Made by a program: the position numbers and the translations under genes. Shown piece by piece: positions 54,613 to 63,119 of a DNA stretch of 64,000 nt; the stretch's first letter is position 1; the number at the start of each line of letters is the position of its first letter. The notes under the pieces are model-generated. The model was given only the letters and a program-made list of their open reading frames with translations, made no database searches and was not told where the DNA came from. The stretch comes from Azoarcus sp. DD4. GTDB taxonomy: Bacteria > Pseudomonadota > Gammaproteobacteria > Burkholderiales > Rhodocyclaceae. The stretch covers positions 5,022,001 to 5,086,000 of the forward strand of contig NZ_CP022958.1 in assembly GCF_006496635.1 (NCBI RefSeq), written 5' to 3'.

Positions 54613-54732
54613 GGGAGCGACTCGCGGTGAAGGGGCGAGTCGCCAGCATCGGCATCGGCCGGAAGGCTGTCAGTCAACAAACCGCAGCCCATGCGCGCCC
54701 GGTTTGTTCCGCACGGAAGGCTGTGTGTGCCG

Positions 54733-54751
54733 GCTATCCCCTGGGGATAGC
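54733..54751. promoter_or_regulatory. Perfect palindrome, copy 2 (upstream of TIGR03761)
   Basis: GCTATCCCC-T-GGGGATAGC, followed by TCGGCGG as copy 1 is followed by TCGCTGG. It lies 121 bases before the start at 54612 and 50 bases after the stop of the OST-HTH gene. Confidence 0.72.
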
Positions 54752-54800
54752 TCGGCGGAGTTGTTCGCGGCTCGCGCGGAGGTGAGACCGCGTTGCGGGG

Positions 54801-55664
54801 CTATGCCTCGCGAGGTCTGTACCAGGCGGCCCGTTGCCCCTCCACCTCACGGTAGCGAAGCTCGAACAGGCGGCACTCGTGCACCACCTGCCGCCAACTG
54901 CTGCAGCCGTACTTGGCTGGAAGCTGCTCGGGATGCTGGTCCGCGATCCAGCGGCCAGCGGCGGCAATGGGTGTCCAGCCCTCGACGGCCAACTGCGCGG
55001 CGGCCTCGCGCAGCGCGCGAACGATGCCGGCGGCCGGCCAGTCCACCGTGCCGTCCGGCGCGATGCCATTGACCACCAGGTCTTGGAACACATCCGACTG
55101 GACGAACTCCGCTGCCAGGCGCCGCGCCTGATCCATGTGCTCGGCCCAGCCGCGCAGCTGCTCAAAGTGTTGATCGATGCGCGTGTAGGCGGAACCGAGT
55201 TCGTCCTGTGCAGCGCGACACCCGTCCACGGTCCATAGATCGTGCTGGTCGATGAAGTGGTGCACCAGGGTGTTGCGCAGCGATACCAGGTCTTTGAGGT
55301 CGGCCTGGGTTTTGGCGTAGTCCTGCGCAGACAGGCTCAGTTGCACGCGCGTGCGAAAGGAAATCACGTCGCCGGGAAGATCGTTGTCGCGTTCCTTGCC
55401 ACCATTTCCATCGGTGACCACATACGAACCAAACAGTTGTCCGACCAACGTGCCCAGGGTCTTGGTCGCGGCATCTTCGATCCGCGCTGTGCGAATGGCC
55501 TCCAGCGAATGCGCCGGGCCTGAAATCTCGTGGTGCGCCACGATGGCTTTCATGAGGCGCTCGTATTGTTGAAGGCGCAACAGGCATCTGCCCAGCAAGC
55601 GCTGAACGTCTCGCTGCAGTGGTTGCAGTACGTTTGTGACGGGGGAAGTCGTCATGTCCATCAT
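54801..55664 (-). CDS. OST-HTH/LOTUS-domain ICE protein
   Basis: About 287 residues. The N-terminal two-thirds is helical, with LQQYERLMKAIVAHHEISG and LKDLVSLRNTLVHHFIDQHD, an RNxxxH-like motif (RNTLVH) that recalls HEPN domains. The C-terminus (GWTPIAAAGRWIADQHPEQLPAKYGCSSWRQVVHE, given here as two parts: GWTPIAAAGRWIADQHPEQL and KYGCSSWRQVVHE) is an OST-HTH/LOTUS fold, thought to bind RNA. Three ATGs (55655, 55661, 55664) are close together, so the start is not exact. The third palindrome lies 105 bases upstream. Confidence 0.72.
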   Translation of the reverse strand: MMDMTTSPVTNVLQPLQRDVQRLLGRCLLRLQQYERLMKAIVAHHEISGPAHSLEAIRTARIEDAATKTLGTLVGQLFGSYVVTDGNGGKERDNDLPGDVISFRTRVQLSLSAQDYAKTQADLKDLVSLRNTLVHHFIDQHDLWTVDGCRAAQDELGSAYTRIDQHFEQLRGWAEHMDQARRLAAEFVQSDVFQDLVVNGIAPDGTVDWPAAGIVRALREAAAQLAVEGWTPIAAAGRWIADQHPEQLPAKYGCSSWRQVVHECRLFELRYREVEGQRAAWYRPREA

Positions 55665-55768
55665 CGGCCGGGCTCGTGCGTGGCTGTCCTCGTCTGATTC
55701 ACAGGCGACAGTTTCGCCTGTCGTTCGGCGGGCGACAATCGAGCGCGGCGGAAAGGTGTCTGTTCCAG

Positions 55769-55785
55769 CTATCCCCTGGGGATAG
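55769..55785. promoter_or_regulatory. Perfect palindrome, copy 3 (upstream of OST-HTH gene)
   Basis: CTATCCCC-T-GGGGATAG, 17 bp perfect, with AG on the left and T on the right. It begins seven bases after the STY4528 stop, and 105 bases before the OST-HTH start. Confidence 0.7.
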
Positions 55786-55791
55786 TCAACA

Positions 55792-56976
55792 TCAGCGATC
55801 ACGCAAGGCTTCTCGGAGCTGTGCCAGGTAGGCACGTGCCACCTCGGGGTCAGCCGCACGGGATGCCGGTGGTGACGATGGCGGGGACGCTGGCGCCGCC
55901 GATGCACTTTCTCCGGCCCAGGCCTTGAACTCCCCGCGGATCGCCTTCTGGATGATGCCAAACAGGTAGCCGGCCGGGTTGCGTACCGCGCTGTTGTGGC
56001 AGCGTGCCGCCCACTCGTCGAGAACGGCCTGCCTCTGCGCCTCGTCCACCTGCTGCAGCGCCACCAGCGCGCCGGCCTGCTGCTCGTCCTTCAAGCGCAG
56101 GAAACGCTCGGGCAGCCGCAGGTTCTGCAAGGCCCTCGCGCGCGGTACTGTACGTACTTCATTTATACGATCATTACGTACTGTACGGTCCTCCTTCGGA
56201 ATCCGAAGAGAGCCGTCCGGCGCGGGTTTCGGCCCTGCTTCGGATTCCGAAGACGGGCGCGCGCCATTCCGAAGCAGGGCTTCCTGGCCTTCTTCGGATT
56301 CGTGGTCCGCACCCTTCTGTGGATAACCTGGCGTCGTCCAGCCATGCCGCGCCATGCGCTGCGCGAGCACCTGCAGGCGGGTCGGCAGCGTGCGCCCGCT
56401 GAGCAGCGGGTCTTCGGCGATCTCCCGCAGCGTGTTCATGCCCACGACCTGCACCGCCTTCGCCGCGTGCGTGAGCGCTTGGCTCACCAGGCCCAGATAG
56501 TCGGGGTCGAGCTGCATCGCCTCGAAGGGCGACAGCGGTTCGTCGTGCAGCACGTAGAGGTTCCCCTGGATGCGGCCGGTCTTGGGATCGCGCCGCCGCC
56601 GCACCAGGCTGAGCCAGCGCGTCAGCCGCAGCAGCGTCAAGGCGCGCGCCACGGTCTCGTGCGAGGCTTGCGCCGCACAGGGCATGGACGCCAGATAGGG
56701 GCGGAGTTGGTCGTAGGTGGGAAAGGCGGTCACGCCGTCGTCGTTGAGCTGCAGGCGGAACACCTGCCAGGCATTGCGCTCCAGCGGCGTCAGGCGTCGG
56801 TCGAGGAACAGCGCGCGCGGCACGCTCTCGTGCCGGTTGCCGCTGTAGAGAAAACCGTCCTGGCTCGGCGCCGTGCCCTGCGCCGGTTCCTTCGGCTCAA
56901 GGTGCCGCAGCGCCTCGTCGAACAACGCCGACAGCGCAACCGGGCCATCACGCCGTGGAGCGTCGCCCGTCGTCAT
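55792..56976 (-). CDS. STY4528-family pathogenicity-island replication protein
   Basis: This 394-residue protein has a central winged-helix-like part: SVPRALFLDRRLTPLERNAWQVFRLQL, seen as VPRALFLDRRLTPLERNAW, then RALTLLRLTRWLSLVRRRRD, with NLYVLHDEPLSPFEAMQLDP. This matches STY4528 proteins, thought to act in replication of ICEs and pathogenicity islands. The middle has a low-GC patch with a different codon use near 56150-56280. It lies 3 bases after the DUF2857 gene, so the two are co-transcribed. Confidence 0.88.
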   Translation of the reverse strand: MTTGDAPRRDGPVALSALFDEALRHLEPKEPAQGTAPSQDGFLYSGNRHESVPRALFLDRRLTPLERNAWQVFRLQLNDDGVTAFPTYDQLRPYLASMPCAAQASHETVARALTLLRLTRWLSLVRRRRDPKTGRIQGNLYVLHDEPLSPFEAMQLDPDYLGLVSQALTHAAKAVQVVGMNTLREIAEDPLLSGRTLPTRLQVLAQRMARHGWTTPGYPQKGADHESEEGQEALLRNGARPSSESEAGPKPAPDGSLRIPKEDRTVRNDRINEVRTVPRARALQNLRLPERFLRLKDEQQAGALVALQQVDEAQRQAVLDEWAARCHNSAVRNPAGYLFGIIQKAIRGEFKAWAGESASAAPASPPSSPPASRAADPEVARAYLAQLREALRDR

Positions 56977-56979
56977 GAC

Positions 56980-57540
56980 CTACACCAGCCCCTGGTCGAC
57001 CCAGTTCCGTATCGCCGACCAGATCACCGACATGGGCAGGGTCATGGCCTCGGCCAGGTCCATGGTCAGCGCCAGCATCGCCATGTCGTCGTTCAGTGCG
57101 ATGTGCCGCTCCGTGATGCCGGCCTTCCAGCGTTCCCACAGGGCCACGTCCTGCGCCTCGTCGAGCACCGGATGCCGGCCCTTGCGCTTGGGCAGTCCGA
57201 GGATGTCGCGGCGCAGCGCCACTTCTTGATGCGTGAGGCCGTAGAACTTGCTGACCATCTCCGTGCTCGCCCCCAGGCGCAGCATGCGGTCCACCGTGGC
57301 GATCTCCCGCTCCACGTCGTGCACCTGGCTCAGCAGCCGCTTCAACACTTCCCGGTTCACCGACACCGAGCACCACGACACCGTGGCATTCACCAGCATG
57401 CTCACGAGTTCGGGGTGCTTCAGCGCATCCAGCTCCTCCTCGCCGAAGCCCATCGCCTTGCAGCGGCGCAACTGCCCGTTGCGCAGGTCATGCAGGGCCT
57501 GGGCGATCACGGCCTGGTTGAGCGGGTGCGGTGCCGACAT
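56980..57540 (-). CDS. DUF2857 protein, BisC-like by position
   Basis: This 186-residue protein starts MSAPHPLNQAVIAQALHDLR. It has RRCKAMGFGEEELDALKHPE, SMLVNATVSWCSVSVNREVL and TEMVSKFYGLTHQEVALRRD, a pattern with distant likeness to FlhC, as known for DUF2857. In ICEclc the gene after parB is bisC, part of the BisDC activator of transfer genes. Here the order alpA-parA-hicA-like-parB-DUF2857 is the same, so a like role is plausible but not shown. Confidence 0.82.
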   Translation of the reverse strand: MSAPHPLNQAVIAQALHDLRNGQLRRCKAMGFGEEELDALKHPELVSMLVNATVSWCSVSVNREVLKRLLSQVHDVEREIATVDRMLRLGASTEMVSKFYGLTHQEVALRRDILGLPKRKGRHPVLDEAQDVALWERWKAGITERHIALNDDMAMLALTMDLAEAMTLPMSVIWSAIRNWVDQGLV

Positions 57541-57557
57541 ACGGGAGCCTCCTGCGC

Positions 57558-59216
57558 TCAGGATTCCTGGCCCGGTTCGCCGGCTTGCAGGTCCAGCAGC
57601 CGGCGCGCCAGGCGCAGCAGACGGAACAGCTTCACCAGCGCAGCATCGCTCAGGCGTGTGGCCGCGCCGCCGTGGCCATGCAGCAACGCAGCCAGCTCGT
57701 CGGCCAGCCGCGCGCGGTCCAATCCGTTTGTGGAGGGCGGCGCCGCACTCAGCGCATGCAGCAGGGTCAGCACCGCCCGCGCGAACGCCGGCAGCGCTTT
57801 CGCCTGGCCCACGGCCGGCGCCACGCAGACGAAGCCGATGCCGCCATCGCTGGCCTCGATGTGATCGGATACCGCCGCTTCCCCGGCGATCTCGCGCGCG
57901 AACTGCACGATGTGCACACGCAGACGATCCGGCACGTCCAGCCCCGGCTCGATGTACCAGACGTCCGAGATGGGATAGAGCCCGCCGGCCTGCACGGGGA
58001 TCGCACGCAGCGCATCGGCCTCGAAGTCGGGCAGCTTGTCGCCGAGCTGGTCCGCGACCATCCGCTGGATGGATTGCAGGCGCTCGGTGGTCGGGGCCGG
58101 TGACACGATGTGCCCCTGCAAGCGCTCGTCGTGTTGCCCGTGCTGTTCCTCCGGTGCTCCGGGCGATGCAGACGGTGTCGCTGCTGGCGCCGAAGGCGTG
58201 GCCGGCGTGGTGCCTCGCGGCACAGATGAGACGGGAGGCTGCTGAGACGCGGAGACCTGCGGGGGAGGAGCAGCAGGAACGACAGACGCTGCAGGTGGAG
58301 TCGGCGCCGCCGGTTCGCTGGTCAGCGCACGCTGGCGGCTTTCGCTGTCGTTGATCTCCAGCGCCAGCGTGTCGTAGTCCGCCTCCAGCAGCTCGGCCAT
58401 CTGACCCACTAGCTCGTCCTGCACCCGCTGCGGCGAGAAGTCGTCTGGCTGTGTGTCGAACTGCGTCAGCACGTCCTGAAACAAGGTGGCGAAGTCCACG
58501 GCCACGGTGCGGCCCAGCGCACGCCGCTCCCAGGTGCGCTCGCACGCCTTGCGCAGCACCGCGAGCCGGTCCACCTGATGCCGGCCCAATCCGCCGTACA
58601 ACAGCGTCGGGATCGCCGGAAGCAGATAGCGCACCGCATCGTTCATGCGGCTGATGTGTGACTGCGGCACTGGATAGCCGTCGGCCGTCAGCCGCCGCGC
58701 GAGTTCGCTCTGTGACAGCGCCTGGCCGCATTCCTGCTCGTAGAACTCGCGCGCCTTCTCGATGCCCAACGCCCGCTCGATGAAGGTCAGCCCGCCGCGC
58801 AGCTCGTTCTCGGCCAGATGCCCGGTCAGCGCCACGATTTCGCCGCGCGCCGGCCACGGGCGGAACAGGCACGCAATGCGGAAGAAGCGTTCCTCCTTGG
58901 TCTCGCTCCACAACTCGCGCAGGATCGCCAGCCGCGTGTTGCCGCCGTTGCGAATGATGTAGTGCGCCTCGCCCGGCCTGCGCGTGATCGCGGGGGGCGC
59001 GTCCAGCCCGCGTTCGCGGATGGACGCCTTGATCTCCGCATAGGCCGGGTTGCGCGTCACGCGCGGGTCGTGGTCGTAGGGCCGCAACTGGTCCAGCGTC
59101 ACCACCATCGGCGTGTCGGCGATGGGGTCGCTCAAGGTCGCGGCCGAAGGGCCGCTGCGCTCGAAGCCGGTGGCCAGCAGCTTGGCAGCCATGTCCTGCG
59201 GCGTCAGCTCAGCCAC
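57558..59216 (-). CDS. parB: ParB-family protein of the ICE
   Basis: This 552-residue protein has a ParB/Srx nuclease-like domain: VVTLDQLRPYDHDPRVTRNP, RERGLDAPPAITRRPGE and IIRNGGNTRLAILREL. A helix-turn-helix (LSQSELARRLTADGYPVPQS) follows near residue 175. A long Ala/Pro linker and a C-terminal domain of about 160 residues complete it. The GTG at 59216 has AGGAGA upstream and is preferred to an ATG at 59279 that lies inside the previous gene. With ParA it would partition the excised ICE. Confidence 0.87.
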   Translation of the reverse strand: MAELTPQDMAAKLLATGFERSGPSAATLSDPIADTPMVVTLDQLRPYDHDPRVTRNPAYAEIKASIRERGLDAPPAITRRPGEAHYIIRNGGNTRLAILRELWSETKEERFFRIACLFRPWPARGEIVALTGHLAENELRGGLTFIERALGIEKAREFYEQECGQALSQSELARRLTADGYPVPQSHISRMNDAVRYLLPAIPTLLYGGLGRHQVDRLAVLRKACERTWERRALGRTVAVDFATLFQDVLTQFDTQPDDFSPQRVQDELVGQMAELLEADYDTLALEINDSESRQRALTSEPAAPTPPAASVVPAAPPPQVSASQQPPVSSVPRGTTPATPSAPAATPSASPGAPEEQHGQHDERLQGHIVSPAPTTERLQSIQRMVADQLGDKLPDFEADALRAIPVQAGGLYPISDVWYIEPGLDVPDRLRVHIVQFAREIAGEAAVSDHIEASDGGIGFVCVAPAVGQAKALPAFARAVLTLLHALSAAPPSTNGLDRARLADELAALLHGHGGAATRLSDAALVKLFRLLRLARRLLDLQAGEPGQES

Positions 59217-59445
59217 GGCCGTTCTCCTGCGCCTGCCGGTCGGCGCGGCGAAGTTGCGCGCGGGCATTGCGGTCGGCACGGTGGTCGCTCGCAGTCGAGC
59301 TGGTGTAGATCGACGCGCAGCCTTGTTTCGTGAATTTCAGGTGCCCGCCGGAGGTGCGCACCACGCGCCAGCCTTCGCCCAGCGCGAACTCGATCAGCGC
59401 GCGTAGCCGTTCACGGCCGCGCGCCAGTTCATGTGCGCTCGCCAT
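59209..59445 (-). CDS. Small HicA-like protein between parA and parB (shi position)
   Basis: This 78-residue protein has a dsRBD-like HicA core: LIEFALGEGWRVVRTSGGHLKFTKQG with the key GGHLKF His. The end is Arg/Ala-rich. No hicB partner follows. It overlaps parA by 17 bases and parB by 8, so translation is coupled. The gene at this place in ICEclc is shi, linked to growth arrest of transfer-competent cells. A like role is inference from position. Confidence 0.75.
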   Translation of the reverse strand: MASAHELARGRERLRALIEFALGEGWRVVRTSGGHLKFTKQGCASIYTSSTASDHRADRNARAQLRRADRQAQENGRG

Positions 59446-60295
59446 GGCTGGCCCCTCCCGCATCGGCCCGGCCGGTGACCAGCGCGAAGCGCTCCCGCCA
59501 CGCGGGGAACAGCTCGCCGGCCAGCGTGCGCATGGTGTCGAGCGCCGCGGGCGCCGTGCGCCCAGCCGGCCGCCGGTACTCCACCCGATGCACCGGCAAT
59601 CCTCGTGTCGCAGCGCGCGGATAGGCTTCGATAGCCGGCACGTCGATGTCCAGGACCTGCACGCCGGCCTGTTCTTGGAACACCTGTCGCAGCGCCTGCT
59701 GGACCAGCCGCGCGTTCGACGACACCGGATGCACACGGTTGATGAGCAGGCGCAGCGGCGGCGGTTCGATGCCCAGGTGCCGATACGGCGCGATGTCCTC
59801 GATCAGTTGCAGCGTGCCGCGCCGCAGCTCGCGCGCCGCGAGGATTTCCGGTGTCACCGGCGACAGCGCCAGGTCGGACGCCAGCACCGCCATCTCCAGC
59901 AACACGCTGCGCGCGCCCTGGGTGTCGATCAGCAGCAAGTCATATTGCGTGCGGAAGACGGGAAGCAAATGGCGCAGTCGCAGGCGCCCATCCGGTGCGT
60001 GCAGCAGCAGCGTGTTCAGTTCGCCGCGGTCGTCGTTGGAGAGCACCAGGTCCAGGCCCGCGATCGCGGTGCGCGACACCAGTTGCTCGATGCGCCGCTC
60101 GTTGAAGGCCAGCATCTCGTAGATGCCGCCGGGCGCGCGCACGTCCAGCGTGAAGTAGCTCGACAGCGTGGGCTGCACGTCCAGGTCCAGCAGCAGCACG
60201 CGCAGCCCGGCATCGGCGATGAAGCCGCCCAGGTTGGCCGCCGTCGTGGTCTTGCCCACGCCGCCCTTGGTCGAAATGATGGACACCACCTGCAT
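59429..60295 (-). CDS. parA: ParA-family partition ATPase
   Basis: This 288-residue protein has the deviant Walker A STKGGVGKTT near residues 8-17, LLLDLDVQPTLSSYF (Walker A') near 35 and LLLIDTQGARS near 118. Length fits the type Ib/ICE ParA class. GAGGAG stands before the ATG at 60295; an ATG 24 bases upstream is in frame but badly placed. It works with ParB and is the second gene of the alpA-parA-parB unit. Confidence 0.93.
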   Translation of the reverse strand: MQVVSIISTKGGVGKTTTAANLGGFIADAGLRVLLLDLDVQPTLSSYFTLDVRAPGGIYEMLAFNERRIEQLVSRTAIAGLDLVLSNDDRGELNTLLLHAPDGRLRLRHLLPVFRTQYDLLLIDTQGARSVLLEMAVLASDLALSPVTPEILAARELRRGTLQLIEDIAPYRHLGIEPPPLRLLINRVHPVSSNARLVQQALRQVFQEQAGVQVLDIDVPAIEAYPRAATRGLPVHRVEYRRPAGRTAPAALDTMRTLAGELFPAWRERFALVTGRADAGGASHGERT

Positions 60296-60335
60296 GAGCT
60301 TCTCCTCGTCGAATGGCATGAACCGAGAAGAAGCG

Positions 60336-60563
60336 TCAGGCGCGTTCTTTGAGGCGATCAGCGATCCACTGTTCGATCTCCACCGAGTCCCAGCCCACCG
60401 CGCGCACGCCCAGGCGCAGCGCCTTGGGGAACTTGCCTTCCTTCATCAGGCTGTAGATGTGCGCGCGCTTGAAGCCGGTCTTGGCTTCGACCTCGGCGCG
60501 GCGCAGGATGCGGTGCTCGGTCGGTGCCGCCGTGGCGGTGGTCTGCGAAGGCATGAGGGTCAC
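60336..60563 (-). CDS. alpA: AlpA-family transcriptional regulator
   Basis: This 75-residue protein has the MerR-like helix-turn-helix of AlpA: RILRRAEVEAKTGFKRAHIY, then SLMKEGKFPKALRLGVRAVG and EIEQWIADRLKER. It is the first gene of the ICE regulatory unit, 40 bases before parA. In ICEclc the alpA promoter is the entry of the transfer cascade. GGAG lies before the ATG. Confidence 0.9.
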   Translation of the reverse strand: MTLMPSQTTATAAPTEHRILRRAEVEAKTGFKRAHIYSLMKEGKFPKALRLGVRAVGWDSVEIEQWIADRLKERA

Positions 60564-60672
60564 TCCTTAACGCTCAGTGGCGCTGATTGGCGTGACTCGA
60601 ATTAAGAACGCCGCGTTGAAGAAAGACACCGCAAATGCGGTTTCCGCGACCGCAGATACGGTCTGGCATCGC

Positions 60673-61434
60673 TCAGGAAGTCGTGCTCTGCAGATTGCGC
60701 CGAGCCAGTGCGAACTTGGCCTGCAGGGTGCGCTCGGTGATGCCCATCGCGTTGCCGTGGTGCGCCACCATCGCGCTGATGATGGCCTCCTGCGTCAGGA
60801 AGCTGGAATACGGCATGCCGCTGGGCGACTTGCCCAGCAGCAGCGTCAGTAACCCGCCAACGATGTTCAGGTAGGTCGATTCGCTGCGCGGCCCCAGCCT
60901 GTTCGCACGCTCCGTGTCGGCCGCGCAGGTGGCGTGCGTTTTCAGCAGCGCCTCATGCTCGGCGCGCAGCGTCTCGTGCACGCCCAAGTGTTCCGCCAGC
61001 CGCGCCTTGATCGCTTCCCGCTCGACCAGCAATGCGCCCACTGTGTCCAGGCTGATCGCCGGGTGAAGCGCACGCTCGATCTCATCGAACAGAAACGCCG
61101 GTTTCTCGCCGGGGTAGTAGTGCGCCATCCAGGCTTTCAGATCGACGTGCCGCACCGTCAGCGACGGGTCGTCCATCGCCAGGCCCTGCGTGTCCCGCAC
61201 CAAGCCCTCCTTGCCATACGGCATCTCGCCGTGAGCCAGCGCATCGAAGATTCTTTCGGCGTTCAACCGCAGCGTCGGCCAGCGCGGAAACTCCGTTGGC
61301 TGCGGCAGCGGCCGCTGTCCCAATGTCGCCAGGATGCGCCGCTCGAAGCGCAGCAATCCGCTCCAGCGGATTGCCGCCTCGATCGGGCGGTAGTAGGTCT
61401 TGGCGCCATCGGCCAGGCTGCTCGACTTCGGCAT
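60673..61434 (-). CDS. Conserved ICE protein of unknown function (253 residues)
   Basis: This 253-residue protein starts MPKSSSLADGAKTYYRPIEA. It has AAIRWSGLLRFERRILATLG, WPTLRLNAERIFDALAHGEM and a C-terminal helical region ending in ITERTLQAKFALARRNLQ, which could be a helix-turn-helix. GGAGG stands eight bases before the ATG at 61434, and this decides the start. It lies 109 bases upstream of alpA in the same direction, as a protein of this type does in related ICEs. I do not know its role. Confidence 0.75.
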   Translation of the reverse strand: MPKSSSLADGAKTYYRPIEAAIRWSGLLRFERRILATLGQRPLPQPTEFPRWPTLRLNAERIFDALAHGEMPYGKEGLVRDTQGLAMDDPSLTVRHVDLKAWMAHYYPGEKPAFLFDEIERALHPAISLDTVGALLVEREAIKARLAEHLGVHETLRAEHEALLKTHATCAADTERANRLGPRSESTYLNIVGGLLTLLLGKSPSGMPYSSFLTQEAIISAMVAHHGNAMGITERTLQAKFALARRNLQSTTS

Positions 61435-61975
61435 ATCGCGCGCCTCCATTCGTCATCGCACCGAGTCCACACACGCGCACCCGCCGTACAGGCGGCGTGC
61501 GCGGATGTCCAGGAGCCTCCGGGCGAAACGAGCAGGTGGCGAGGCGGCGAAGACCGTGGCATCGGTGATGCCGCCTTTACCGTTGCGAGATGTGCGCCTT
61601 GTCGGGCATGGTCCCATCACTCACAATTCGTAAGTCGCGAAACATGCCGTCACCAACGTCATTCGCGGGCGCCACGCTTGCCCCGGAGAACTAGGCCAAA
61701 GTCTTTGCAAGGAAATGGGCCCAGTAAAGCGCGATCAACTCAATACACAAAAACCGATGCGCATACGGCAAGCACTGTTGCGCCGCGCGTCTTCGCTGTG
61801 ACGCGCCACGCTGGTCATGCGATTTTCATCTTCAAATGCCAATCGCAAGCACAGTCAAGGCCTGACTGCAGCGCGCCAGGGCACCGCGGCAATGGAGTCC
61901 CGCTGTAGCAAAACAGGTCTGGCGCTTTGACCAAAATGGAATCGGCCAACCCGCCTGAAGCAGTCCTTATGCGAG
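61435..61975. other. Non-coding region between ICE regulatory unit and LysR gene
   Basis: About 540 bases, lower in GC from 61620 on. No gene with ribosome site is seen. It must hold the promoter of the unit that starts at 61434. I see no tRNA gene or clear attachment repeat. Confidence 0.5.
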
Positions 61976-62878
61976 TCATTGCGTATCCAATGGCATATGG
62001 CCGACACGCTGCGCACGGTCAATGAAGTGGCGCAGTGGCTCCGACATCGCGCCCTCGGGATGTAGCAGGTAGGTCGTCAGCGCCGCCGAGTCTTCATCCA
62101 GCGGCCGGACGATCACGTCCGCCTGCCGGCATGCCACCACGTGCGCCGCGGTGGAAAATCCCACGCCATAGCCGGCCGCCACCAGGGCCAGCATCAGCGA
62201 GTGGGTCGTCACGTACTCGGCCACGACCGGCGGTGTCTCCACCAGGCGCAGCAGGCGCTCGCATTGCCGGCTGCACTCCTGACCAACCTGCGGGTGACAC
62301 AGCACCAGCGGGTAGCCCACCACCTCTTCCAGCGGTACCCGCTTGTGCGCCAGCAAGGGGTGCCGCGCGGGTACGGCCACCAGCAGCGGATCTTGCCACA
62401 CCGGCTTGGCGACCATCCCGGCCTCCATCTCGCCGGTCATCGCAAAGGCCGCGTCGTACAGGTCGTTGCCCAGTCCGCCCACCACCTCCGACAGCCGCGC
62501 CTCGAACAGCCGGATGCCCACTTCCGGCGCCTCCTCCCGGCACAGCGCGAGCAGTGCCGACAGGCGGGTCCGCCCGACGCCGCCGGCCAAGGCGATGCGC
62601 AAGGTGCCCCGGTGTCCCGCCGCCACCGCCCGCGCCTTGGTCTGGGCTTGCTCAAGGGTCAGCAGCACGCGCCGGGCCTCCTCCAGGAACACCTGCCCGG
62701 GCGGGGTCAGGTGCACGCCGCGCGGCGTGCGCTCCAGCAGCGTCACGCCCAGGTCCGCCTCAAGTTGGCGAATCGTGCGCGACAGGGGCGACTGCTCCAC
62801 ATGCAGTCGCCGCGCCGCCCGGCCAAAGTGCAACTCCTCGGCCACGGCGATGAAACAGCGAAGATGGCGTAAGTTCAT
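61976..62878 (-). CDS. LysR-family transcriptional regulator
   Basis: This 300-residue regulator has an N-terminal winged helix (MNLRHLRCFIAVAEELHFGR, RLHVEQSPLSRTIRQLEADL) and a C-terminal effector domain (GTLRIALAGGVGRTRLSALL, GYGVGFSTAAHVV). Length and layout are typical. It lies at the end of the ICE regulatory part. ICEclc has a LysR-like activator (BisR) in its cascade, but position alone does not prove the same role here. It could also govern lost cargo. Confidence 0.88.
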   Translation of the reverse strand: MNLRHLRCFIAVAEELHFGRAARRLHVEQSPLSRTIRQLEADLGVTLLERTPRGVHLTPPGQVFLEEARRVLLTLEQAQTKARAVAAGHRGTLRIALAGGVGRTRLSALLALCREEAPEVGIRLFEARLSEVVGGLGNDLYDAAFAMTGEMEAGMVAKPVWQDPLLVAVPARHPLLAHKRVPLEEVVGYPLVLCHPQVGQECSRQCERLLRLVETPPVVAEYVTTHSLMLALVAAGYGVGFSTAAHVVACRQADVIVRPLDEDSAALTTYLLHPEGAMSEPLRHFIDRAQRVGHMPLDTQ

Positions 62879-63074
62879 GTATTTCCCCAGAAGATGGAGT
62901 CCATTCCTCTGACCGTAGGGAACCGCATGAGTGCTTCCCGGTGACGATACCGGTCACAGAGGCTTACCAGTCGCCGCCATCCGGCCTTCCGCCGCCGGCA
63001 CAAGGCGCCGAGTGTCCAAACAAGACCGGGTTATTCCATCGGTGTTGCCTTATCAGGCAAAACCACCGACAATT

Positions 63075-63093
63075 AATAATAATTCGCATTAAC
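63075..63093. promoter_or_regulatory. Possible Fur box
   Basis: AATAATAATTCGCATTAAC agrees with the 19-base Fur consensus at 14 positions by hand count. It lies 27 bases before the exbD remnant, a gene type under Fur control in many bacteria. Confidence 0.4.
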
Positions 63094-63119
63094 ATCCGAG
63101 TCTAAATGGAGTCAAGCCG

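Noticed and set aside
56163..56345. Repeated TTCGGATTCCGAAG-like bases inside the STY4528 gene as a possible operator or IS end
   Set aside because: They lie within an uninterrupted coding frame. The near repeats (TTCGGAATCCGAAG, CTTCGGATTCCGAAG) are notable, but they are explained by repeated Ser-Glu-Ser-like codons in a low-complexity linker.
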